10,257 nt of DNA from Eubacterium sp. (GTDB lineage: Bacteria; Bacillota; Clostridia; Oscillospirales; Acutalibacteraceae): positions 1 to 10,257 of the forward strand of contig JAFYGD010000021.1 of NCBI GenBank assembly GCA_017543415.1, read 5' to 3'. Shown one piece after another: positions 1 to 6,283 of the stretch. The translations under genes and the position numbers were made by a program. Every line of letters starts with the position of its first letter. Position 1 is the stretch's first letter. The notes beneath the pieces were generated by a model. It ran no database searches. It saw only the letters and a program-made list of their open reading frames with translations, and was not told the origin of the DNA.

Positions 1-220
1 GGTGGTGATGGTGGTGACGGTGCTCCCCTTCCGAAGAAGTATCAACTGCACCGCCTTCAACCTCAACGGGCGTTTCGTTAACGCTTACACCCGTTTCAAT
101 CCTTTCGGGCTTTTCAACAACGGTAAATTCCGTTGCTTTGTCCCCGTCAGGAAAGGAAGGAATACCGAAAAGCTCGTCCTTGCTGCCGTTATTCAGATTT
201 GGGTCAATCGGTTTTTTCAT
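1..220 (-). CDS. N-terminal part of unknown protein with histidine run (partial)
   Basis: The reading frame opens at ATG 220-218 and stays open to the left edge, giving 73 codons. It begins MKKPIDPNLNNGSKDELFGI, continues acidic and polar (many E, D, T and V, no hydrophobic segment), and at the edge enters a basic patch, EHRHHHHH. The start overlaps the last 17 bases of the sortase gene, and the frame is closed just upstream by TAG, so this ATG is the only nearby start. GGAG at 236-233 lies 12 bases upstream, which is long, so translation is probably coupled to the sortase. The product cannot be identified. A disordered cytoplasmic tail followed by a His/Lys-rich stretch often precedes a transmembrane helix in clostridial envelope proteins such as LCP-family ligases, but the informative part lies outside the window. 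Confidence 0.6.
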   Translation of the reverse strand, partial: MKKPIDPNLNNGSKDELFGIPSFPDGDKATEFTVVEKPERIETGVSVNETPVEVEGGAVDTSSEGEHRHHHHH

Positions 221-986
221 TTTTTTCTAATACTCCGCATACTAAATATCTGCTGTCGGGCTGGTTGGTAATACAGGTTGAAAGCACAACCACCCTGTCC
301 CTTATATTAAAATCTCTTTTAATGTTGGAGGCAACGTTTTTATTTGTTGTCATAGGATTGCGAATCATATCAAGAAAGCTTCTGAAAACAACGTTATCCT
401 GAAAATCAAAGCTGTTCATAATATGCCTGTCGTCATACTTGAAGGCAGAAACGATTTTATAGGTAAGCTTTCTTTCGGGCGTATATATATAGAAATATTC
501 GTGCTTTTCAAAAAACTCTTTTTCCTCAAAATAATGAAGGGTTGTAAACATGGTATCGCCGTAATTATTGTGGCCGTAAATTACGGTAACCCTGTCGTTA
601 AAGCTTTTTGTATTGCTCATTTCCGTATAGATAGCTCCGCTTGCAATCCAGGATTTATCATAAGCGGAATGCTTAAGGTAAAAATCATCGCTTACGGCGC
701 TCTGAACAACCGGGTGGTCAACCTTTGTTCCGGGTACCTTGAGCCATGCATAGATTTCTTCATTCTGCTTTTGCAGCTCCCTGAAATCCACCGGGTTTTT
801 AACGGTATCCTCCTTAACGGAGGTTGTTTGCGCAGAGGTTGTTGTTGTAAAGCTCGGCTGTTCCCTTGACGCTTCATACTGAGTATAGAAATAATAACCG
901 GTATAAAGCGCGCCGAAAACAATAAGAAGTATTGCAACGGCAACGAGCAGCGTTCGTTTTTTATTAGGATTCTTATTGTCAGACAT
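204..986 (-). CDS. srtB: Class B sortase
   Basis: A 260-residue membrane-anchored cysteine transpeptidase that cleaves a sorting motif in secreted proteins and joins them to the peptidoglycan cross-bridge. A short basic N-terminus (residues 1-11) is followed by one membrane helix (about 12-34) and a Thr/Ser-rich linker (46-56). The extracellular sortase fold carries the catalytic triad: His139 in VIYGHN, Cys238 in VVLSTC and Arg246 in SRYLVCGVL. These motifs and the length fit class B rather than class A or D. The ATG has GGAG five bases upstream. The terminator of the preceding gene ends only a few bases before this site and no separate promoter is evident, so expression probably depends on readthrough. 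The upstream gene encodes an SPKTG protein, the likely substrate; Clostridioides difficile SrtB is known to use (S/P)PxTG-type motifs. The symbol denotes the class and is not a proven ortholog. Confidence 0.95.
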   Translation of the reverse strand: MSDNKNPNKKRTLLVAVAILLIVFGALYTGYYFYTQYEASREQPSFTTTTSAQTTSVKEDTVKNPVDFRELQKQNEEIYAWLKVPGTKVDHPVVQSAVSDDFYLKHSAYDKSWIASGAIYTEMSNTKSFNDRVTVIYGHNNYGDTMFTTLHYFEEKEFFEKHEYFYIYTPERKLTYKIVSAFKYDDRHIMNSFDFQDNVVFRSFLDMIRNPMTTNKNVASNIKRDFNIRDRVVVLSTCITNQPDSRYLVCGVLEKNEKTD

Positions 987-999
987 AGTAACTCCATAG

Positions 1000-1030
1000 A
1001 AAAAAGCCCATAACTACGGTTACGGGCTTT
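1000..1030 (-). terminator. Intrinsic terminator between sorting-signal gene and sortase gene
   Basis: Arms 1003-1014 and 1019-1030 form a 12-bp stem (one G-U pair when read on the minus strand) with a four-base loop, followed by six T (1005-1000) on the minus strand. It lies 16 bases after the stop of the SPKTG gene. The T run ends five bases before the GGAG of the sortase gene. Confidence 0.88.
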
Positions 1031-1045
1031 CAGCTCTAAATAAAA

Positions 1046-1555
1046 TTATTCAGCGTCTTCCTTTTTCTTTAATGCTGTAAGGATAGCTGCGCCTGCGCCC
1101 ATTGCGGCAATACCTGCTGCAGAAGCAGCGCCGGTTTTAGGCGATTTTTCTTTATCGTTCTTCTTGGTGGTTTCAGTGGGCTTTCTTGATGAAGGCTCTC
1201 TAACGATTGCGTTAGCTGTTACGGTATCTCTGTAAGTAGGAGCTACTAAAATAGTAATATCATTACCCTTTTCTCTGAGAATCTCATAGTCAACGCCTTC
1301 TCTCATGCCGGGGAATTCCCAACCGATAAGTTCGCCGTCACCGTCATAGGTGAATGTAATCTTCTTCGGGTTTTCGGGGTCTTTCTCATAGGAAACATCG
1401 GCAGAAGCCTTACCGTTAACTTCAAGAACAATTTTGTTCTGTGTAGTAGTAGTTTCAATACTTCCTACTCCGCCTTCTGCAAAAGCGTTTACGGTTGCAA
1501 CGCTAACGGAGCAAAGCATAACTAATGAAAGAACGATTGAAAGTAACTTCTTCAT
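1046..1555 (-). CDS. Small secreted cell-wall-anchored protein with SPKTG sorting signal
   Basis: A 169-residue protein with a classic signal peptide: MKK, a hydrophobic core (about 4-20) and a probable cleavage after AFA (residue 26). A single small, apparently beta-rich region follows (about 40-118), then a Lys/Thr/Pro linker (119-137), the pentapeptide SPKTG (138-142), an Ala/Gly-rich membrane helix (143-162) and the tail KKKEDAE. This is the complete layout of a sortase substrate. After both cleavages only about 115 residues would remain, which is small for an anchored protein. The start is ATG 1555-1553, because GAGGTG lies six bases upstream; the in-frame GTG at 1564 overlaps that site and is unlikely. 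The gene has its own strong promoter and terminator and lies directly before the sortase gene. I do not recognise the central domain, so no binding partner is proposed. Confidence 0.9.
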   Translation of the reverse strand: MKKLLSIVLSLVMLCSVSVATVNAFAEGGVGSIETTTTQNKIVLEVNGKASADVSYEKDPENPKKITFTYDGDGELIGWEFPGMREGVDYEILREKGNDITILVAPTYRDTVTANAIVREPSSRKPTETTKKNDKEKSPKTGAASAAGIAAMGAGAAILTALKKKEDAE

Positions 1556-1576
1556 AATATACACCTCAAACTTGGT

Positions 1577-1592
1577 TTGGATAATAATCCAA
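1577..1592. repeat. Inverted repeat in 5' leader of the sorting-signal gene
   Basis: TTGGAT and ATCCAA are perfect complements separated by AATA. The repeat lies between the predicted transcription start (about 1603) and the ribosome binding site, so it could be a small leader hairpin or an operator. The stem is only 6 bp, so the role is uncertain. Confidence 0.4.
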
Positions 1593-1609
1593 TATAATTA
1601 ATCAAATAG

Positions 1610-1638
1610 ATTATAGCATACAAATATTTATTTGTAAA
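1610..1638 (-). promoter_or_regulatory. Sigma-A promoter of the sorting-signal gene
   Basis: On the minus strand TTTACA (1638-1633) and TATAAT (1615-1610) are separated by exactly 17 bases. This gives five of six matches at -35 and a perfect -10. The start would be near 1603, giving a leader of about 48 bases before the ATG. Confidence 0.85.
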
Positions 1639-1700
1639 GAAAATTTTAAAATATTTTTTAAACGCGGATAACGATATTTGTTTATTAATTAAACCGGCGG

Positions 1701-3551
1701 TTAAGTAAGCTGCGCCTTTCCGGTGCAAAGCTCATAATACCTGCCCTTCTGTTCAAGCAGAGCGTCGTGGTCTCCGTGCTCAATAATCTCACCGTTTTCA
1801 AGCACCATTATTGCGTTTGCGTTACGAACGGTTGAAAGCCTGTGAGCTATAACGAACACCGTTCTGCCCTCCATAAGACGGTCCATACCGTGCTCAATAT
1901 GGGCTTCGGTTCTCGTATCAACCGAGGATGTTGCTTCGTCAAGCACCATAACGGGAGGGTCGGCAACCGCGGCGCGCGCAATTGCAAGAAGCTGCCGCTG
2001 CCCCTGGGAAAGATTTTCACCGTTGCCGGTAATTTCCGTTTCATACCCCTTTTCAAGGTGCTTAATGAATGAGTGCGCCGAAGCAAGCTTTGCCGCTTCA
2101 ATACACTCCTCGTCCGTCGCGTCAAGCCTACCGTAACGGATATTATCCATAACCGTTCCCGTAAACAGACAGGTATCCTGAAGAACCATTGCAAGCGATT
2201 TCCTCAAATCCGATTTCTTTATTCGCTTTATATCTATACCGTCATAGGTGATAACGCCCTGCTGAATATCATAGAAACGGTTAATCAGGTTCGTTATGGT
2301 AGTTTTACCTGCGCCCGTTGAGCCTACAAAGGCAATCTTCTGCGAGGGCTTTGCGTAAAGGTTAATATCGTGAAGGACGGTTTTGTTTTCAACATATGAG
2401 AAGGTAACGTCCTTGAAAACGACCTTGCCTTCAACGGGGGTTTTTGTTTCCCCGTCAACCCAGAACCAGCGCTTTCCGTTTTCATCCCTGATTTCCTCAA
2501 GGGTAACGGCGCCTTCGTCAACCTCGCTTTCGGTATCCATAATTTCAAACACGCGTTCCGCGCCCGCAAGAGCAGAGAAGATGTTGTTCATCTGGTTCAT
2601 TATCTGGTTAATCGGCTGGGTAAACTGCTTAAGCGAATTAAGAAAGGCAAAGAAGGTGCCTATACTTACCGCGCTTTTAAGAACAAGCAGCGCGCCGATA
2701 AGGGTTACGGTTGCGTAAGAGGCGTTGTTGATACCCGTTGAGCAGGGTCCCATAATGCCCGAATAAAAGCTTGCGTTGGTAGCGGCGTTGCGGTAGTTTT
2801 CGTTAAGTCCGTCAAAGTCCTCTTTGGCTTCGTTTTCATGGTTGAAAACCTTTACAACCTTCATACCCTCAATGGTTTCCTCAATATTACCGTTCATTTT
2901 ACCGAGCGAGGCTTGCTGAAGCTTGAAGTATTTACGCGTTTTCTTTGCTATTGAGGTTGAAACTATAACCATTGTAATTAGGAAAACGAGCGCAACAAGG
3001 AAGAGCCTCCACTCAAGCTTGACAAGCATAATTATATACCCGATAAACATACAAACGGAGGATATGAGCTGAACAACGGTCTGTTCAAGCATCAGCTGGA
3101 TATTATCAATATCGTTTGTATAACGGCTCATAACCTCGCCGTGAGTCTGTGCGTCAAAAAAGCGCAGCGGCAGGGTTTGCATATGGTCAAACAGCTCCTT
3201 GCGGATTGTGTTTGTTGCGGAATAGGAAAGCATTACCATTATTCTTGCCTGCGCAAAGGTAAAGAACGAAGCGCCAACGTAAAACGCCGCAACGGTAAAC
3301 AAATTCTTTTTAAGCAGCCTTAAGCCCTCCGTTTTGAAGGTGCCTGCGGATATTGTTCTTGCAACGTCGTCAAGAATGGGCTTAAGCCAGTAGGAAGCTC
3401 CGATTGAGCATGCGGTTGCAAGCAGAAGCGAAACGATAACTATGGCAATAAGAGCCTTTCTTCTTCCGAAATATTCTAAAATTCTGAGGGCGGTTTTGCC
3501 TGCGTTTTTAGGCTTTACAACGCCCGGATTTCTTCCACCCGGTCCCGGCAT
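1701..3551 (-). CDS. ABC exporter half-transporter, subunit with consensus catalytic site
   Basis: A 616-residue fusion of a six-helix exporter domain (about 35-330) and an ATPase domain (about 375-616). Seen motifs: Walker A GSTGAGKT (410-417), Q-loop Gln458, signature LSQGQ (514-518), Walker B MVLDE with catalytic Glu539, and switch His570. A charged insert (about 342-372) sits between the two domains. The signature is non-consensus (LSQGQ rather than LSGGQ), while Walker B and the switch His are intact. This is the TM288-type partner of a heterodimeric type IV exporter, complementary to the degenerate partner encoded immediately upstream. The two genes overlap by one base (TAATG), and an AGGGGGTG ribosome site lies in the end of the upstream gene. 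Substrate is unknown; this family exports drugs, lipids or peptides. No convincing terminator follows the stop, only an A+T-only inverted repeat. Confidence 0.95.
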   Translation of the reverse strand: MPGPGGRNPGVVKPKNAGKTALRILEYFGRRKALIAIVIVSLLLATACSIGASYWLKPILDDVARTISAGTFKTEGLRLLKKNLFTVAAFYVGASFFTFAQARIMVMLSYSATNTIRKELFDHMQTLPLRFFDAQTHGEVMSRYTNDIDNIQLMLEQTVVQLISSVCMFIGYIIMLVKLEWRLFLVALVFLITMVIVSTSIAKKTRKYFKLQQASLGKMNGNIEETIEGMKVVKVFNHENEAKEDFDGLNENYRNAATNASFYSGIMGPCSTGINNASYATVTLIGALLVLKSAVSIGTFFAFLNSLKQFTQPINQIMNQMNNIFSALAGAERVFEIMDTESEVDEGAVTLEEIRDENGKRWFWVDGETKTPVEGKVVFKDVTFSYVENKTVLHDINLYAKPSQKIAFVGSTGAGKTTITNLINRFYDIQQGVITYDGIDIKRIKKSDLRKSLAMVLQDTCLFTGTVMDNIRYGRLDATDEECIEAAKLASAHSFIKHLEKGYETEITGNGENLSQGQRQLLAIARAAVADPPVMVLDEATSSVDTRTEAHIEHGMDRLMEGRTVFVIAHRLSTVRNANAIMVLENGEIIEHGDHDALLEQKGRYYELCTGKAQLT

Positions 3552-5278
3552 TATTCACGCACCCCCTTCTGCTGAGTTTCAAAAATCTCCCTGTAAATTT
3601 CATTGCTTTCCAAAAGCTCTGAATGAGTACCCTCACCGGCAATTTTGCCCTCGTCAATTACAAGGATTTTATCAGCCCCCTGAACGGAGGATATACGCTG
3701 AGCGATAATGAATACGGTTGTATCCTTAAATTCATTATAAAAGCTTTCGCGGATTTTTGCTTCGGTTGCCGTATCAACGGCGGAGGTACTGTCATCAAGA
3801 ATAAGGATTTTCGGGTTTTTAAGCATTGCGCGGGCTATACAGAGCCTTTGCTTCTGACCGCCCGAAAGGTTTAAGCCTCCCTGGGCAAGGTCGGTTTCAT
3901 AGCCGTCCGGCTGTTCACAAACAAAGCCGTGAGCCTGCGCCGATTTGCAGACCTCAATTATTTCCTCATCTGTTGCGTCGCTTTTACCCCAACGGATATT
4001 ATCCTTGATAGTTCCCGAAAACAGAACGTTTTTCTGAAGCACAACGCCGATAAAATCACGCAGTGAAGTAAGGTCGTAATCCCTTACGTCAACGCCGTCA
4101 ACAAGAACGCGTCCCTCGTTAACATCGTAAAGACGGGGAATAAGGTTAACAAGACTGGTTTTTCCACAGCCCGTTGAGCCGATTATACCTATAATCGAGC
4201 CGGGCTCTGCAGTAAAGCTGATATTTTCAAGCACCCTGTCATCCTCAAGATAGCCGAAGGAAACGTTTTCAAATTCAACCTTTCCTTTGGGAGCTTCGGG
4301 GATATACGGGTTTTCGGGGTTTACGATATCAATTTTTTCGTCAAGCACCTCAACAACACGGTCGCCGCACGCCTTTGCCCTTGCAACCATAATGAATATT
4401 ACGGAAACCATCATAATATTCATAAGCACCTGAACGATGTAGTTTGCAAAAACGGAAATCTCGCCTACATCCATTTTGCCCGCATAAGCGTCGTTGGCGC
4501 CCTTGAAGTAAATCCAGATAATAATGCCGTTCATAATGAGCATTAAAAGCGGCATAACCGAAACTACGATACCCGCTGCGGTTGCGCCCATTTTTGCAAG
4601 GTCATCAGAGGCGGCGTGGAATTTATCCTTTTCCCTGTCCTCACGGACGTACGCCTTAACAACCCTGATACCGATAAGGTTCTCCTGAACAACGCGGTTA
4701 ACGTTATCAATTTTTCTTTGCATTTTCTGGAAAAGCGGAAAGCCGATTTTAAGGCCGAGAATAACGATAACAACTATTACGGGGAAAACCGCAACAAGAA
4801 TAAGCGAAAGCCTTGGGTTAATCCTTACCGCGAGCACCGCCGCAACAACGAGCAAAGCGGGAGCGCGGAAAAGCATACGAAGGCTGAAAAGCAGCGTATT
4901 CTGAAGCGCTGTAATATCGTTTGTCAGCCTTGTTGTAAGCGATGAGGTTGAAAAATTATCAATATTTTTAAATGAAAAATCGCTGACCTTTCTGTAAACA
5001 TCTTTCCTCAGGCGGTAGGAAAAACGCTGCGCCGCGACTGACGAAACCTTCATGGTACAGAGCCCGCCCGCAAGGCCGATAAGCGCAAGCAAAAACATAC
5101 CTGCGCCGAATTTTATAATTATTGCGGAATCTGCGGTGCCGCCCTCAACGCTTTTGTGAAGAAGCTCCGCAAGCTTGGGCATTGAAAGCTCGCACGCTGC
5201 CTCAACAATCATGCCCGTACCTGAGAGAATGCACAGCCCCCACAGCCCTTTCATATATTTGGAAAGCTTTTTTAACAA
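3551..5278 (-). CDS. ABC exporter half-transporter, subunit with degenerate catalytic site
   Basis: A 575-residue exporter half, with membrane domain at about 10-300 and ATPase at about 333-575. Walker A is GSTGCGKT (367-374), the Q-loop is Gln415 and the signature is a consensus LSGGQ (471-475). However, the Walker B region reads ILILDDSTS, so Asp496 replaces the catalytic Glu, and the switch residue is Gln527 (IIAQR) instead of His. These two changes, with LSQGQ in the partner, define one degenerate and one active nucleotide site, as established for TM287/TM288, BmrCD and LmrCD. The start is TTG 5278-5276, supported by AGGAG seven bases upstream; the next in-frame ATG is eight codons later and has no comparable site. 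It is first in a two-gene operon with a strong promoter. Substrate cannot be read from sequence; multidrug or lipid export is the family default. Confidence 0.94.
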   Translation of the reverse strand: MLKKLSKYMKGLWGLCILSGTGMIVEAACELSMPKLAELLHKSVEGGTADSAIIIKFGAGMFLLALIGLAGGLCTMKVSSVAAQRFSYRLRKDVYRKVSDFSFKNIDNFSTSSLTTRLTNDITALQNTLLFSLRMLFRAPALLVVAAVLAVRINPRLSLILVAVFPVIVVIVILGLKIGFPLFQKMQRKIDNVNRVVQENLIGIRVVKAYVREDREKDKFHAASDDLAKMGATAAGIVVSVMPLLMLIMNGIIIWIYFKGANDAYAGKMDVGEISVFANYIVQVLMNIMMVSVIFIMVARAKACGDRVVEVLDEKIDIVNPENPYIPEAPKGKVEFENVSFGYLEDDRVLENISFTAEPGSIIGIIGSTGCGKTSLVNLIPRLYDVNEGRVLVDGVDVRDYDLTSLRDFIGVVLQKNVLFSGTIKDNIRWGKSDATDEEIIEVCKSAQAHGFVCEQPDGYETDLAQGGLNLSGGQKQRLCIARAMLKNPKILILDDSTSAVDTATEAKIRESFYNEFKDTTVFIIAQRISSVQGADKILVIDEGKIAGEGTHSELLESNEIYREIFETQQKGVRE

Positions 5279-5305
5279 AAAATCACTCCTGTAAAGAAAG
5301 AATAT

Positions 5306-5317
5306 ACCGTTAACGGT
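5306..5317. promoter_or_regulatory. Perfect 12-bp palindrome at the exporter transcription start (putative operator)
   Basis: ACCGTTAACGGT is its own reverse complement. It lies just downstream of the exporter -10 box (5323-5328), across the predicted start near 5316. This is where a repressor would block initiation. No regulator gene lies beside the operon in this window, so the binding protein is unknown. Confidence 0.5.
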
Positions 5318-5322
5318 TATGT

Positions 5323-5351
5323 ATTATATCACAAATATTTTATATTATCAA
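5323..5351 (-). promoter_or_regulatory. Sigma-A promoter of the ABC exporter operon
   Basis: On the minus strand TTGATA (5351-5346) and TATAAT (5328-5323) are separated by 17 bases. The leader to the TTG start is about 38 bases and includes the 12-bp palindrome. Confidence 0.85.
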
Positions 5352-5375
5352 CAATACTTATATTAAAATTGTATA

Positions 5376-5404
5376 TTGATTATGGTATTTAACTGTGTTA
5401 AAAT
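5376..5404 (+). promoter_or_regulatory. Sigma-A promoter of rsmA-MATE operon
   Basis: TTGATT (5376-5381) and TAAAAT (5399-5404) are separated by 17 bases. Transcription would start near 5411, just before the GAGGTG ribosome site. The promoter diverges from the exporter promoter, with 24 bases between the two -35 boxes. Confidence 0.7.
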
Positions 5405-5428
5405 AGCTTGAAATTAAGAGGTGTGGTT

Positions 5429-6283
5429 ATGGATTACAATTTATGCGACTATAACACGGTCAGCCGTCTTTTGAATAAACACGGCTTTAAGTTTTCAAAG
5501 GCGCTCGGTCAGAATTTCATAATTGACGAAACCGTATGTCCGCAGATGGCGCAGGAGCTGAAGCCGGACCGTAAAACCGCGGTGCTTGAAATAGGCCCCG
5601 GAATAGGAGTTCTTACAAAGGAACTTTGCAAAAGAGCGGGAAGGGTTGCGGCAGTTGAGCTTGACAGAAGGCTTTATCCCCTGCTTAACGAAACGCTCGG
5701 GGATTACGGCAATTTTGAGCTGATTGAGGGCGACGTAATGAAGCTTGACCTTAAAAAGCTGCTCCAGGAAAAGCTCGGCGGCTTTGAAAGCGTTAAAATC
5801 TGCGCTAACCTTCCGTACTACATTACCTCCCCCGTTATAATGACGCTGCTTGAAAGCAGACTTCCCGTTGACGAAATAGTTGTTATGGTTCAGCGCGAGG
5901 CTGCTGACAGGCTGTGCGCAGAGGCGGGTACAAGGGAAAGCGGCGCGGTAAGCGCTGCCGTTCAGTACTACGGAAAAGCGGAAATACTTTTTGACGTTAG
6001 GCGCGAATGCTTTATGCCCTCGCCCAAGGTTGACAGCGCGGTAATAAAAATCACGCCTTACACCGTGCCGAAATACAGCGTTGACGATGAAAAGGCGTTT
6101 TTTGCGCTGATAAAAGCGGCTTTTGCCCAAAGGCGCAAAACCGTTGTAAATTCGGTTTCGGCAACGCTCGGCATACCTAAGGAAAAGGTTGCCGAAGCGC
6201 TCGCCTCACTTTCGCTTGACGTTAACATCAGGGCGGAAAAGCTCACTATGGAAAACTTTGTTGAATTGAGTAAGATATTATGA
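5429..6283 (+). CDS. rsmA: 16S rRNA (adenine1518-N6/adenine1519-N6)-dimethyltransferase
   Basis: A 284-residue KsgA/RsmA enzyme that transfers four methyl groups from S-adenosylmethionine to two adjacent adenines in the terminal hairpin of 16S rRNA, a late step and checkpoint in small-subunit assembly. Visible motifs are KALGQNF near the N-terminus (24-30), the AdoMet loop LEIGPGIG (53-60), the acidic ribose-binding end VAAVELD, the catalytic NLPY (127-130), FMPSPKVDS (195-203) and AFAQRRKT (231-238). The length is normal. The start is ATG 5429, with GAGGTG five bases upstream; an in-frame TTG at 5408 lies before the predicted transcription start. The stop overlaps the start of the MATE gene as ATGA, so the two are probably translated together. 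All expected catalytic motifs are intact. Confidence 0.97.
   Translation: MDYNLCDYNTVSRLLNKHGFKFSKALGQNFIIDETVCPQMAQELKPDRKTAVLEIGPGIGVLTKELCKRAGRVAAVELDRRLYPLLNETLGDYGNFELIEGDVMKLDLKKLLQEKLGGFESVKICANLPYYITSPVIMTLLESRLPVDEIVVMVQREAADRLCAEAGTRESGAVSAAVQYYGKAEILFDVRRECFMPSPKVDSAVIKITPYTVPKYSVDDEKAFFALIKAAFAQRRKTVVNSVSATLGIPKEKVAEALASLSLDVNIRAEKLTMENFVELSKIL

Noticed and set aside
423..869. Long plus-strand reading frame opposite the sortase gene
   Set aside because: It has no ribosome site, its product lacks coherent features, and the opposite strand encodes a sortase with an intact catalytic triad.
1640..1700. A+T-only inverted repeat (TTTAAAA/TTTTAAA) and AACC/GGTT after the exporter operon as a terminator
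   Set aside because: The stems are too weak or contain no G-C pairs, and a T tract of proper length is missing; readthrough toward the sortase cluster remains possible.
5495..6130. Minus-strand reading frame of about 211 codons opposite rsmA
   Set aside because: It is an antisense shadow: rsmA has all family motifs, its own promoter and ribosome site, while this frame has none.
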